Assembly (NCBI GenBank): GCA_028278325.1 | Contig: JANQEO010000275.1 | Location: forward strand, 1 to 64,000 | Direction: 5' to 3' | Length of the DNA: 64,000 bases | Source: Candidatus Binatia bacterium | Lineage (GTDB): Bacteria; Desulfobacterota; Binatia; UBA1149; JAJCZL01 | Notes under the pieces: model-generated | What the model was told of the DNA's origin: nothing | Databases searched by the model: none | What the model saw: only the letters and a program-made list of their open reading frames with translations | Shown: positions 50,878 through 61,407 of the stretch, piece after piece | Layout: each line of letters begins with the position of its first letter | Position numbering within the stretch: the stretch's first letter is position 1 | Program-made: the position numbers and the translations under genes

Positions 50878-52953
50878 CTATCGTCCGTACACTTCTTCGA
50901 GAGTCGCCAGGTCCAGACCGAGGTCGTGGTCGTCGGGGCTGGGAACGAAAGGCTCGACGGCCTGGCCGGCACGCGCACGTGAGATCGCCGTCTTGAACGA
51001 CTCCTCGATCGCGACCGAGAGTTCGGCAAGCTTGCCCGAGAGGCGCGCGGGCACATACACCAGCCCGTCACCCGCCCTCAGTCCCGACAGAACGGGCGCC
51101 GCGGCCACGGCACGACCGCTTGCATCCGCATCAAAGGCGAATGCCACGCCGGCGTCCACGACTCCTTCATCGTCGACGTCTGCGCTACCCATCAAGGTGA
51201 TGTCACCCATGTCGATACGAATCCCACCGACCTTGTAGCCCTCGTCGCCGGACTCGAAGTCCAGTTTCGTCGCCGAGAAATCCGTACGCCCGGGCTCACC
51301 GCCGGGCGAGATCCGCGCACCGGCCAACCCCTCCAGTCCGTCGATCGACACGAGCTCTCTCATCAGAGCCCCCGCGAGATCCAAACCGGACCATGAGCCG
51401 CGATGGACGCCGAGTCTGCCCCGACCCCATTCGCCATCGCCCTCCTTTCCGAAACGCATGATGGCATCGACTCGTCCTCGCAGACGGTCGGCAAGACTGG
51501 GGAAGACCTGATCCAGAACCTGCGCCGCATCCAGGTCATCGAATCTGATGGAACCGTCGGCACCCTTCTCCTCGCCGGGGCGGTACGCTGCCTGGATCGT
51601 CGCGATGCCACCCCAGAGATCGCTCTCGTGCATGCCCACGGTGAGCTTGTTCTTCCAGTAGCGCCCTGCGAGATGAGCCGGGCCTACGACCATGTGGCCG
51701 ACACGCAACCCTTCGGCATCGGACGTGTAGGCGATCTCGGCATTGATCGCCAAGACGACACCCAACGCCTCCAACGAATCCATCTCTATCTCGAGGCCCT
51801 CGAAGAAATCCATGGAGAAGTCGGTAGCGCTGGCCTCGTAATGAAATCTGGGTTTTTCGGCGGGCCCGACGATCTTGACCTCACCGGACACTGTCATGCG
51901 GGGACGCCACTGCTCGGAAACCGAGTACTCAGCCAGGAGGGGATCCGTATCGACGTCCTCGAACACGATCTTCACGGAGACTTCTTCGTCAGCGCTCGTG
52001 TGGGTCCAACCGGTCGCTCGCGCGTTGATGTTCTTCCAAGCGAAGTCGGCCCGGTTGATGCGAACTTGCCCCTTCTTGATCGCCAGCTCCGCGTCCACGT
52101 CCAAGGGGGCTTCGAGCCCCAAGGCGGTGAATCCACCACGGCCTTTGATCGTGATGTCCAGCGGCTCCGCGGGCTTCTCCTCTCCGTCATATGACCCGAC
52201 GTGACCGTGAGCTTCGCCCTCGAGATCGAGGCTCCCGCTCAGCGCCAAGTCGGGGTGATCGAGCAATAGACCCTGTATGTCGACAGCAGCCAGAGAATCG
52301 ATCCGGAAGGTGGCGTCGATGCGTGTGCCGTCGGTAGCCTCCGGCAAGCGCCTCAGCGTACCTCGAGCGAACAAGGCATCCGCGTTATCGCCGGCTCCCG
52401 CCGATAGCTCGAAACTGTTCGTACCGTCTTCGCCTACCGGCTCCAGCTCGAGCTCGATGTCGTTGAACTCGGTGTGATCACCTCCGTAACTCGACCTGTC
52501 GTCGACGACCAGCGTCATCCCGGAGAAACGGAGCGGCACTCCCAACCTCGCATCCCGCTCCGCAGCACTACCGAGGATCCAGGTGCCTACGTTGACCTCT
52601 CGTTCAGGAGTCCGCACGATCCGCAGCTCGGCGCCGTAAACGCTGACAGCCGCCGCCGATGCCCTGCCGAACAACATGGGCAGCAACTTGGGGTAGACCC
52701 TGACTCGGTCGGCCGAGAAGATCTTGTCGTTGGCAAACTGCTCGTCGTCGGGGATGGTGATGTCGGCTATCTCGACCGACGGCGGAAACAGCTTGATGCT
52801 GATGTCACCGTGCTCGGCGAGACGGCGGCCGTGCACGCGCACGTACTCCATCAGCGCTTCGACGTTGCGTGCCGCCTGAGCCTTGAGCGTCGATACCGCA
52901 AAGCCGGTAGCGGCCGCTAGTGCGATGACGACTACGACCAGTAGCTTGCGCAT
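50878..52953 (-). CDS. AsmA-family envelope protein
   Basis: 691 residues. An N-terminal membrane anchor (LLVVVVIALAAATGFAVSTL) is followed by a long beta-rich periplasmic region: the AsmA N-terminal domain (ISIKLFPPSVEIADITIPDDEQF, IFSADRVRVYPKLLPMLFGRAS) and repeating LDLEGEAHG, AELAIKKGQVRINRA-type strands, then a C-terminal AsmA_2-like part (FGKEGDGEWGRGRLGVHRGSWSG). Such proteins form hydrophobic grooves that carry phospholipids between inner and outer membrane. Start at 52953 agrees with the signal. It is divergent from the crotonase gene at 53044. Confidence 0.8.
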   Translation of the reverse strand: MRKLLVVVVIALAAATGFAVSTLKAQAARNVEALMEYVRVHGRRLAEHGDISIKLFPPSVEIADITIPDDEQFANDKIFSADRVRVYPKLLPMLFGRASAAAVSVYGAELRIVRTPEREVNVGTWILGSAAERDARLGVPLRFSGMTLVVDDRSSYGGDHTEFNDIELELEPVGEDGTNSFELSAGAGDNADALFARGTLRRLPEATDGTRIDATFRIDSLAAVDIQGLLLDHPDLALSGSLDLEGEAHGHVGSYDGEEKPAEPLDITIKGRGGFTALGLEAPLDVDAELAIKKGQVRINRADFAWKNINARATGWTHTSADEEVSVKIVFEDVDTDPLLAEYSVSEQWRPRMTVSGEVKIVGPAEKPRFHYEASATDFSMDFFEGLEIEMDSLEALGVVLAINAEIAYTSDAEGLRVGHMVVGPAHLAGRYWKNKLTVGMHESDLWGGIATIQAAYRPGEEKGADGSIRFDDLDAAQVLDQVFPSLADRLRGRVDAIMRFGKEGDGEWGRGRLGVHRGSWSGLDLAGALMRELVSIDGLEGLAGARISPGGEPGRTDFSATKLDFESGDEGYKVGGIRIDMGDITLMGSADVDDEGVVDAGVAFAFDADASGRAVAAAPVLSGLRAGDGLVYVPARLSGKLAELSVAIEESFKTAISRARAGQAVEPFVPSPDDHDLGLDLATLEEVYGR

Positions 52954-53043
52954 CGTTAACGACTGTCCTCTTGTGGTTTTGACTGTAGCCGCGGCTACGG
53001 TTACGGATGCAAATTGTATTGGCCCGTAGGACCGGTAGCAAGC

Positions 53044-53832
53044 ATGAACTACGACACTCTGACATTGTCTTCCGACTCCGGGATAGCGCGGATTACTTTG
53101 CAGCGGCCGCAGGAACTCAACGCCATGACGCGGCAGATGGGCGAAGAGATTCGCGATGCAGTAAAGGCAATCAACTCGGATCCCGAGGCGCGCGTTGTCG
53201 TCGTACGCGGCGAGGGCAAAGCGTTTTGTTCCGGAGCCAGCCTCTCCAATCTCGGCGCCGAGGCCGGGGTAGGCGACGGTAACATCGGCCTGGGAGGCGG
53301 CTTGGAGTTCTACAAGCTGTTTCTATCGATCCGTGACCTTGCCGTGCCCTCCATCGCCGCGATCAACGGTCACGCGATCGGAGCGGGCCTGTGTTTCGCG
53401 GTCGCTTGCGACCTGCGCATCATGCACGAGAAGGCGAAAGCGGGCATGACCTTCACTCGCTTGGGCATCCATCCCGGCATGGCAGCCACTTGGAACCTGC
53501 CTCGCCTGATCGGTCCCAGCAAGGCGGCCGACCTTCTCTACAGCGGTCGGCTCGTGGGCGCCGCCGAAGCGCTGGAACTCGGACTCGTCAACCGTGTAGC
53601 CGGCGAAGACTTCGACGCCGCAGTCGATGCGTTCGCCACTCAAGTCGCGGAAGCGGGCCCCATCGCAGTGCGCCGCCTCAAACAGACTCTGGCGGGTACC
53701 TACGACAGGTCCATCGACGAAGCGTTGGAAATAGAAGCAACCGTGCAAGCGGAAACGTTCGACACGGAGGACGCTGCTGAAGGGATCAAGGCGGTCATGG
53801 AAAAACGCAAACCCGCCTTCAAGGGTCGCTGA
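53044..53832 (+). CDS. enoyl-CoA hydratase/isomerase family protein, active-site variant
   Basis: 262 residues from the ATG at 53044; a TTG ten codons earlier is an alternative without better signals. The oxyanion-hole region is INGHAIGAGLCFAVACDLR, as in crotonases. At the place of the first catalytic Glu the sequence is TFTRLGIHPGMAATW instead of the usual PEI, and the second Glu is also absent (GPSKAADLLY). It therefore probably is not a standard hydratase; isomerase, decarboxylase or thioesterase activity on a CoA ester is possible. The variant 'RLGIHPGMAAT' is a common subgroup. The gene is single. Confidence 0.8.
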   Translation: MNYDTLTLSSDSGIARITLQRPQELNAMTRQMGEEIRDAVKAINSDPEARVVVVRGEGKAFCSGASLSNLGAEAGVGDGNIGLGGGLEFYKLFLSIRDLAVPSIAAINGHAIGAGLCFAVACDLRIMHEKAKAGMTFTRLGIHPGMAATWNLPRLIGPSKAADLLYSGRLVGAAEALELGLVNRVAGEDFDAAVDAFATQVAEAGPIAVRRLKQTLAGTYDRSIDEALEIEATVQAETFDTEDAAEGIKAVMEKRKPAFKGR

Positions 53833-53841
53833 CGAGAGATC

Positions 53842-54261
53842 TCACTCCTGCGTCTTGTCGGCTTCCGAGTAGTTGCTCACCTTCCACTGCCCGTGCTCGC
53901 TCCTCGCGGTCACGATCACTTCCTTTCCGAACGGCTCGCTGCCCGACGGTGCAATCGTCAACTCGTATAAATAGGTGACCTCGCCGTCGCCCTCGCGTGT
54001 CTGCATGAGACGATAGCCGATCCTCGGCTTGGCCGACTGAGCCACCGGCTCCAGGCCTTCCACCAACGCAATCTCGTCGTCGATCTTGCGAAGCGCCAGG
54101 CCCGATACCAAGAGACGGGAGGCCTGCAAGTCTATGTTCACGTAGTGGGCGTCGAGAAACTCCTCGACCGCCCCTCTAGCCGTGCCGTCCGGGGCACGGC
54201 AGGACACGACAGCCGCCAACACCAGAGCTAAAGCAAAAAACCTAGTCGTCTTTGTCTCCAC
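53842..54261 (-). CDS. small lipoprotein, unknown function
   Basis: 139 residues if started at the GTG at 54261, which has GGAGG nine bases upstream and gives a compact lipoprotein signal (TRFFALALVLAAVVSC); an ATG at 54282 is the alternative. The Cys at 21 would be lipidated. The mature part has EEFLDAHYVNIDLQ, LYELTIAPSG and WKVSNYSEADK, a pattern of small alpha-beta domains like DUF4864 or NTF2-like folds, not certain. Its start lies inside the 3' end of the upstream Zn-ribbon gene, overlapping by 20 bases, which implies coupling. Confidence 0.6.
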   Translation of the reverse strand: METKTTRFFALALVLAAVVSCRAPDGTARGAVEEFLDAHYVNIDLQASRLLVSGLALRKIDDEIALVEGLEPVAQSAKPRIGYRLMQTREGDGEVTYLYELTIAPSGSEPFGKEVIVTARSEHGQWKVSNYSEADKTQE

Positions 54262-54550
54262 CGAACAGACCCTCCAATTCATCGAGCGCACTCGACCCCG
54301 TCGCGCCCGATCCCGCTCGTGCCGCCGAGGCCGCCGAGAAATAGTCGCAGAAGTTTGCCCGCTCCTTGTCGACCACCCGGTCCGCGGAAGTCTCGGCGCA
54401 TTCGTTGTAGGCGGTTTCGTCGTGAAAACTGCAGTTGAGGCAGCAGCGCAGGTCGCGACCGCAGCCCTCGCATACCGATGAGCGCGGCAGTTGTCCTTGA
54501 AAGCCGTGCTCACGGCCGCAGGCGTGGCATACGACGAGCGAGTCAGCCAC
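54242..54550 (-). CDS. small cysteine-rich zinc-ribbon protein
   Basis: 102 residues from the GTG at 54550, which overlaps the hydrolase stop and immediately precedes the Cys-rich part (VVCHACGREHGFQG). A CxxC pair, a second CxxC pair (CEGCG) and CCLNCSFHDETAYNEC are followed by DKERANFCDYF. This pattern belongs to a small uncharacterised bacterial family found in several proteobacterial groups; metal binding is likely. The C-terminal 40 residues are low-complexity ending in GDKDD. It is coupled to the hydrolase upstream and to the lipoprotein downstream. Confidence 0.7.
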   Translation of the reverse strand: MADSLVVCHACGREHGFQGQLPRSSVCEGCGRDLRCCLNCSFHDETAYNECAETSADRVVDKERANFCDYFSAASAARAGSGATGSSALDELEGLFGGDKDD

Positions 54551-55358
54551 GGCCGAGGAGTCCCAGCCTGTCGCCCAACCAACTCTCGACGCAATCCAGC
54601 AAACCATCCAGCGCTCCGGGCTCTTCGAAGCGGTGATCGACACCCCGGAAGATTTCCAGCGAAGTCGGGCCGGGCGCCGCCTCCACTATCATGTGCGCGT
54701 GAGATACCGGCACGACGCTGTCGACATCTCCATGCATGACCAGCAAAGGACATTGCAGCTGCCTCACCGACTCCAGGATGTCGAGTGCCTCGACGTCATC
54801 GAGGAAGGTCGAGCGCATCGTCCCGTCCCTCCAACTGCGCACGCCGCTGCGGCGCCACTGCTCGCGATCCGGGTCGGACAATCCCTCTGTGAAGAGCGAC
54901 GCATCCGCGGGTGCAGCTATGGTCGCGACGGCATCCACCATGTCGGAGCGCTTGGCCGCACCGATGAGGGACACCGTACCGCCAAGACTCGAGCCGAGTA
55001 CTATGCAGCGGCTCGGCTCCAACTCGGCCACGAAATCGAGCGCGCCTTGCAGGTCGTCAACCTCGCCGCTGATGGTAAGGTCTTCGAAGCTGCCTCCGGA
55101 ATCCCCCACGAAGGAGAAGTCGAAACGCACGACGGTCATCCCCTGGGGGGCGAAGCGTTCAACGAGAGCCGTTTGCTTGGTCCCCCCGCGTGTCGATTCC
55201 ATTCCGTGACAAAGCAAGAGACAGGGGCTTCCGGGTTTGCTTGCGCGAAAAAGGTCACCGACCAGCGTTACACCGCTGCGGCTCGGGAACTCGACGTATT
55301 CACCACTCACGAGGTTCATGACAACGGCGTTGAGGGGCCTCGGCTGCATTGATACCAT
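54543..55358 (-). CDS. alpha/beta hydrolase
   Basis: 271 residues. LLLCHGMESTRGGTKQTALVERFA is the oxyanion strand, the nucleophile Ser is in VLGSSLGGTVSL, the acid in VMHGDVDSVVPV and the His in GVDHRFEEP. The pattern is that of Hydrolase_4/YqiA-like serine esterases with a short cap. Cytoplasmic, no signal. The product overlaps the Zn-ribbon gene start by 8 bases. It is divergent from xerC, six bases between the two predicted starts, so their promoters must overlap the coding regions. Confidence 0.85.
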   Translation of the reverse strand: MVSMQPRPLNAVVMNLVSGEYVEFPSRSGVTLVGDLFRASKPGSPCLLLCHGMESTRGGTKQTALVERFAPQGMTVVRFDFSFVGDSGGSFEDLTISGEVDDLQGALDFVAELEPSRCIVLGSSLGGTVSLIGAAKRSDMVDAVATIAAPADASLFTEGLSDPDREQWRRSGVRSWRDGTMRSTFLDDVEALDILESVRQLQCPLLVMHGDVDSVVPVSHAHMIVEAAPGPTSLEIFRGVDHRFEEPGALDGLLDCVESWLGDRLGLLGRG

Positions 55359-55363
55359 AGTGT

Positions 55364-56434
55364 GTGGTGCCGCCGAAACAGGCCGACATCGAGAGGGTGG
55401 CGCGCTGCGATCTCATAGAGCGCAGGCTCAAAGCCGCAGGGATCCCGGCTGACTCTCCTCTTTCACGCGAACTGCTCGAGTTCGTCGACTACCTTCAGAC
55501 CGAGGCCGGGCGCAGGCCCAGGACCGTCGCCGCCTACGTCGCCGACATCGTGGGGTTCGTGAAGTTCCTCTCTTCGCGGGGCAAGGCCTCGGCCAAGCCG
55601 ACGGCCGACGATGTCTTGGCCGCCGACCCCGATGATATTCGCGGTTGGCTCGCGGATCGCCTCGACGATGCGAGCCGCGCGACCGTCTCGCGCAACCTGG
55701 CGTCGGTGCGCGCTTTCTACCGTCACCTCACCCGCCACCGTGGGGATGCCGACCGCTGGCAGTTGGTGAGCGCGCCGAAGACCCCCAACACCCTGCCCGT
55801 ATACCTCCCCGAAGACGACATGGCCGCCCTACTGGGAGCTGTCGCCGACCCCGCCCCGACCGACGGCACCGACGATCAGCTCAAGAACGAACGCAGGCGA
55901 CTCAGGGACGCCGCCATACTCGAGGTTCTGTACTCCTGCGGTCTGCGCGCTTCGGAATGCGTCGCACTGGACTGGGACCAGGTCGACTTCGATCTCGGAG
56001 TCGTGCGCGTGCTGGAGGGCAAAGGCGGAAAACAGAGAGTCGTTCCCATCGGCCGCCACGCGCTCGATGCCCTCGATACCTACAAGCGCGCCTGGAGCGG
56101 CTGGCTCGAATCCCGTGGCAGCGAGACGACGCCGAGCGCCGGCGGAGATGACGACCGGCGGGCGGTTTTTTTGAACCTGCGGGGCACGCGCCTGAGCTCT
56201 CGCAGCGTCGGCCGGGTGGTGGAACGCGCCCTACGAGTCGCCGGCATACAAACCAAAGCTTCGCCGCATTCTCTCAGGCACTCCTTCGCTACCCACTTGC
56301 TCGAACACGGCGCCGACTTGCGCGCCATTCAGGAGATGCTGGGACACTCCTCCATCTCCACGACCCAGAAGTACACTCACCTCGACCTTCGCCATCTGGC
56401 GTCGGTGCACGCCAAGTCTCACCCGCGGTCCTGA
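55364..56434 (+). CDS. xerC: tyrosine recombinase XerC
   Basis: 356 residues, somewhat longer than the usual 300 because of an N-terminal extension and two small inserts (TDDQLKNERRRLR and TTPSAGGDDDRRA). The SAM-like core-binding domain spans about 25-120. The catalytic residues are Arg in LRASECVAL, Lys in GKGGKQRVVP, HSLRHSFATHLLEHGADLR, GHSSISTTQKYTHL with the nucleophile Tyr. It resolves chromosome dimers at dif with XerD. XerC assignment, rather than phage integrase, rests on its place directly before hslV-hslU. No att sites or phage genes are near. Confidence 0.9.
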   Translation: MVPPKQADIERVARCDLIERRLKAAGIPADSPLSRELLEFVDYLQTEAGRRPRTVAAYVADIVGFVKFLSSRGKASAKPTADDVLAADPDDIRGWLADRLDDASRATVSRNLASVRAFYRHLTRHRGDADRWQLVSAPKTPNTLPVYLPEDDMAALLGAVADPAPTDGTDDQLKNERRRLRDAAILEVLYSCGLRASECVALDWDQVDFDLGVVRVLEGKGGKQRVVPIGRHALDALDTYKRAWSGWLESRGSETTPSAGGDDDRRAVFLNLRGTRLSSRSVGRVVERALRVAGIQTKASPHSLRHSFATHLLEHGADLRAIQEMLGHSSISTTQKYTHLDLRHLASVHAKSHPRS

Positions 56435-56494
56435 CCTCGCGCGGCCAACGCGCGCTGGCTGGCAATGCGGGCGCGAATAGGCCAAGAAAGGCCC

Positions 56495-57021
56495 GTGTAT
56501 CACGCAACGACGATACTGGCCGTCCGACGTGACGGAGTCATAGCCATGGCCGGTGACGGGCAGGTCAGCATGGGCGACACCGTCATGAAACAGAACGCCC
56601 GCAAGGTCCGGCGGCTCTACGGGGGCAAGGTCCTGGGCGGGTTCGCCGGCGCTACCGCCGACGCCTTCACCCTCTTCGAGAAGTTCGAGGAAAAACTCGA
56701 GAAGTACAGCGGCAATCTCACCCGGGCGGCCGTCGAGCTGGCGAAAGACTGGCGCAGCGACCGCATGCTCAGACGGTTGGAGGCCCTCCTCATAGTCGCC
56801 GACAGCGAGGTCTCCCTACTCGTCTCCGGCGCCGGCGACGTCATCGAACCCGATGACGGGCTCTTGGCGATCGGCTCCGGGGGTAACTACGCGCTGGCCG
56901 CCGCACGCGCCATGATCGCTCATACCGCACTGGACGCCCCGACGATTGCGGAGGAAGCAATGAAGGTAGCGCAGTCCATCTGCGTCTACACGAACGGTGA
57001 ATTGACCCTGGAGCGCCTGCC

Positions 57022-57025
<4 letters not shown>
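56495..57025 (+). CDS. hslV: ATP-dependent protease proteolytic subunit HslV
   Basis: I prefer the GTG at 56495 (176 residues), giving [12 protein letters not shown], because HslV homologues start one to four residues before the catalytic Thr; the ATG at 56465 would add ten residues and has no better ribosome binding site. AAGAAAGG precedes the [25 protein letters not shown] and [21 protein letters not shown] are the family signatures. HslV forms a proteasome-like double hexamer, opened by HslU. It overlaps the hslU start by 4 bases. Confidence 0.94.
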
Positions 57026-58374
<1,349 letters not shown>

Positions 58375-58410
58375 ACTCGACCGTGCCCGGCCGACGGGCG
58401 GTAACAGCTG

Positions 58411-59304
58411 ATGGACGAAGTAATCACCAAGGCCAAGGTGCTTCTTGAAGCACTGCCCTACATACAACGCTTCAAAGGAAGCCGCGTCGTAATCAAGTAC
58501 GGCGGCAACGCCATGGTCGAGCCCGAGTTGAGGGCGAGCTTCTGTCGAGACCTCGTCCTGCTCAAGGCCATCGGACTCGAGCCCATCCTCGTTCACGGTG
58601 GCGGGCCTCAGATCGGCAAGCGGCTGGAGAAGGCGGGCAAGAAGAGCCACTTCGTTCACGGGATGCGAGTGACCGACCACGAGACGATGGAAATCGTCGA
58701 GGAGGTTCTGGTCGGAGAGGTCAACGCCGACATCGTGGCCGACATAAGGGCCAAGGGCGGCAAGGCCATCGGCATGAGCGGCAAAGACGCGGGCTTGATA
58801 ATCGCGCGCAAGCACAGGATGACTCGCGCCGACAAGGACGGAGACTTGATCGACCTCGGACTGGTCGGAGAAGTGGAACAGATCCAACCCGAGATACTCG
58901 ACGGGCTGAGCGGCACCGACTACATCCCCGTGATCGCGCCGATAGGCCGCGATCACCACGGCAACACATACAATATCAACGCCGACTTCGCCGCATCCGA
59001 GCTGGCTCAGGGGCTGCACGCCGCCAAGTTGATGCTGCTTACCAACGTCGCCGGCATCGAGAACGGCAAAGGCGAAGTGCAGACCGTAATCAGCGCCCGT
59101 CAGGCAAAGGACCAGTTACGGCGCGGCATAATAAAGGAAGGGATGGTGCCGAAAGTGCGGTGCGCCCTCGACGCCCTGGCCAACGGCGTCAAGCAAGTCC
59201 ACATCATCGACGGGCGGGTGAGCCACTCGCTCCTGCTCGAGATATTCACGCGAAAGGGAGTGGGGACCGAAGTAAAGCTCAAGCCGGTGAAGGCCAGGCA
59301 CTAG
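58411..59304 (+). CDS. argB: acetylglutamate kinase
   Basis: 297 residues. VIKYGGNAMVEPELR near residue 29 and LVHGGGPQIGKRLEKAG near residue 60 bind ATP and substrate; GLVGEVEQIQPEIL, YIPVIAPIG and NADFAASELAQGLHAAKLMLLTNVAG are typical. It phosphorylates N-acetylglutamate, the second arginine step and usually the feedback target. The C-terminal GTEVK and an N-terminal helix (KAKVLLEALPYIQRF) fit the arginine-inhibited hexameric type. First arg gene of a five-gene run. Confidence 0.96.
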   Translation: MDEVITKAKVLLEALPYIQRFKGSRVVIKYGGNAMVEPELRASFCRDLVLLKAIGLEPILVHGGGPQIGKRLEKAGKKSHFVHGMRVTDHETMEIVEEVLVGEVNADIVADIRAKGGKAIGMSGKDAGLIIARKHRMTRADKDGDLIDLGLVGEVEQIQPEILDGLSGTDYIPVIAPIGRDHHGNTYNINADFAASELAQGLHAAKLMLLTNVAGIENGKGEVQTVISARQAKDQLRRGIIKEGMVPKVRCALDALANGVKQVHIIDGRVSHSLLLEIFTRKGVGTEVKLKPVKARH

Positions 59305-59309
59305 AAACG

Positions 59310-60476
59310 ATGACGGCCTCGATCATAGAGCTGACCGACACCTACACCGCGCCGAACTACGCGCGCTATCCCGTCGCATTCGTGCGCGGCGAGGGACGCA
59401 GGCTGTGGGATGACAACGGCAAGTCATACCTGGACATGCTGGGCGGGATAGGCGTGAGCTGTCTCGGCTACGGGCACGAGGCGTTGGTGGCGGCGATAAA
59501 GGATCAAGCCGCCAAGCTCATCCATACCTCCAACCTCTACTACCACGAGCCCGGGGCGCTGCTTGCCCAGCGGCTCTGTGAATCGAGCTTCGCCGACCGG
59601 GTGTTCTTCTGTAACAGCGGCACGGAAGCCAACGAGGCCGCGATCAAGATGGCACGCCGGCGCTATTCGGACAGGGAGAAGATCGTTGCGTGCCACGACT
59701 CCTTTCACGGCCGAACCCTGGGCTCGCTGGCCGCGACCGGCCAGGCGGGACTGCGCGAGGGGTTCGGGCCGCTACCCCAGGGATTCGTCCACGTGGCCTA
59801 CGGCGACATCGACGCGGCCGCGGCTGCAGTCGACGCCGATACCGCGGCCGTGATGGTCGAACCGATCCTCGGAGAAGGCGGGGTCGTCGTGCCCCCCGAA
59901 GGCTACCTCACCGGGCTGCGACGGCTTTGCGACGAAAACGGCGCCCTCCTGATCCTCGACGAAGTGCAGACCGGAATGGGGCGCACGGGCAGTCTGTTCG
60001 CCCACGAGCACGAGAACGTCTCACCCGACATCGCCACATGCGCCAAGGGCCTGGCGGGCGGACTTCCCATCGGCGCCGTGCTCGCCACCGAAGCAGCCGC
60101 TTCAGGCTTCGTAGCCGGGGCCCACGGCTCGACCTTCGGAGCCAACCCCGTGGCTTGCCGAGCGGGGCTTACCGTGATGGACAGCCTCCTTACTGGCGGC
60201 GTGATCGAGAACTGCCTACGATCCGCGGATCGCCTCCGCGACCGTCTCGGCGAGCTGGCCGCCGGCCGCGAGGATATAAAGGAGGTGCGGGGCCACGGGC
60301 TCATGGTCGGAATAGAATTTGACCGGCCCAGCAAGCCGATCGTAGAGAGCTGTTTGGACAAGGGCCTGATCGTCAACGCTACGGCCGGCAACGTGTTGAG
60401 AATGTTGCCCCCACTGACGATCACGCCCGACGAAATCGACGAGGGCGTAGGCATACTGAGAGACGTGCTGGCATGA
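59310..60476 (+). CDS. argD: acetylornithine aminotransferase
   Basis: 388 residues from the ATG at 59310; the open frame continues upstream within argB only. YPVAFVRGEGRRLWDDNGKSYLD, FFCNSGTEANEAAIKMARRR, HGRTLGSLAATGQ, LLILDEVQTGMGRTG and the PLP Lys in ATCAKGLAGGLPIG are all present. It makes N-acetylornithine from the semialdehyde; relatives also act in lysine synthesis as DapC. It overlaps argF by 4 bases (ATGA). Confidence 0.95.
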   Translation: MTASIIELTDTYTAPNYARYPVAFVRGEGRRLWDDNGKSYLDMLGGIGVSCLGYGHEALVAAIKDQAAKLIHTSNLYYHEPGALLAQRLCESSFADRVFFCNSGTEANEAAIKMARRRYSDREKIVACHDSFHGRTLGSLAATGQAGLREGFGPLPQGFVHVAYGDIDAAAAAVDADTAAVMVEPILGEGGVVVPPEGYLTGLRRLCDENGALLILDEVQTGMGRTGSLFAHEHENVSPDIATCAKGLAGGLPIGAVLATEAAASGFVAGAHGSTFGANPVACRAGLTVMDSLLTGGVIENCLRSADRLRDRLGELAAGREDIKEVRGHGLMVGIEFDRPSKPIVESCLDKGLIVNATAGNVLRMLPPLTITPDEIDEGVGILRDVLA

Positions 60477-61402
60477 AACGCAACCTGATTTCACTAGCGG
60501 ACTTGACCGCCGAGGAAATAGAACACCTCCTCGCCCTGGCCAAGCGACTCAAGGACGACCTGGCGGCCGGAAGAGAACACGCATGGCTGGCCGGCAAGAC
60601 GCTCGCGATGATCTTCGAGAAGCCGAGCCTGCGGACCAGAGTCACCTTCGAGACCGGGATGCACCAGCTCGGAGGCGACGCCATCTATCTGGCTCCTAAC
60701 GACATACAGTTCGGCGGTCGCGAGGCCGTGGCCGACATAGGCAAGAATCTGTCCCTGTGGGTAGACGCGATCGTGGCCAGGACCTTCTCCCACCGCTCGG
60801 TGGTGGAGCTAACCGAGCATGCGTCAGTCCCTGTGATCAACGGACTGACCGACCTCCTTCACCCCTGTCAGGTGCTGGCCGATTGCTTGACGCTGAGCGA
60901 GTTGCGCCAGGATCTGAAGAATCTTTACGTTGTGTTCGTCGGTGACGGCAACAATGTCGTGCACTCCTGGCTCAACGCCGCCGCAAAGCTAGGCTTCAAA
61001 TTCACATTGGTCTGTCCGGCCGGCTACGAGCCGCACCCCGAGGTGCTCGAGGCGGCGCGATCGGTTGCATCCGCCCCCTTGGAGGTCGTCAACGACATCG
61101 CCGAGGGCACGAAAGATGCCGACGTACTCTACACCGACGTGTGGACGAGCATGGGCCAGGAGGCCGAGACCGAGCGGCGACGCAAGGTGTTTGCACCCTA
61201 CCAGATAAACGAGGCGCTCCTGGCCAACGCGGCCGACGACGTGATCGTGATGCATTGCCTGCCGGCTCATCGCGGCGAGGAGATAACATCGGAGGTCCTC
61301 GACGGCCCCCATTCAGTGGTCATGCAGGAGGCTGAGAACCGCCTCCATGTCCAGAAAGCCGCGCTGGCATGGCTGCTCGGGGCCGAACAGGCCCAAATCT
61401 GA
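60473..61402 (+). CDS. argF: ornithine carbamoyltransferase
   Basis: 309 residues. The carbamoyl phosphate motif is [11 protein letters not shown] (the usual STRTR reads SLRTR, as in anabolic enzymes of many bacteria), [15 protein letters not shown] is the second site, and [14 protein letters not shown] with the catalytic Cys binds ornithine. It produces citrulline. The start overlaps argD and the end is five bases from argG, so the arg genes are read as one mRNA. Confidence 0.96.
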   Translation: MKRNLISLADLTAEEIEHLLALAKRLKDDLAAGREHAWLAGKTLAMIFEKPSLRTRVTFETGMHQLGGDAIYLAPNDIQFGGREAVADIGKNLSLWVDAIVARTFSHRSVVELTEHASVPVINGLTDLLHPCQVLADCLTLSELRQDLKNLYVVFVGDGNNVVHSWLNAAAKLGFKFTLVCPAGYEPHPEVLEAARSVASAPLEVVNDIAEGTKDADVLYTDVWTSMGQEAETERRRKVFAPYQINEALLANAADDVIVMHCLPAHRGEEITSEVLDGPHSVVMQEAENRLHVQKAALAWLLGAEQAQI

Positions 61403-61407
61403 CGACT

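Noticed and set aside
54282..54753. long N-terminal extension of the small lipoprotein
   Set aside because: It runs antiparallel to nothing but through the Zn-ribbon and hydrolase genes in another frame, is Arg/Ala/Thr-rich, and would bury the lipoprotein signal.
55364..56434. phage integrase or mobile element
   Set aside because: The recombinase directly precedes hslV-hslU, the known place of xerC; no att repeats, tRNA or phage genes nearby.
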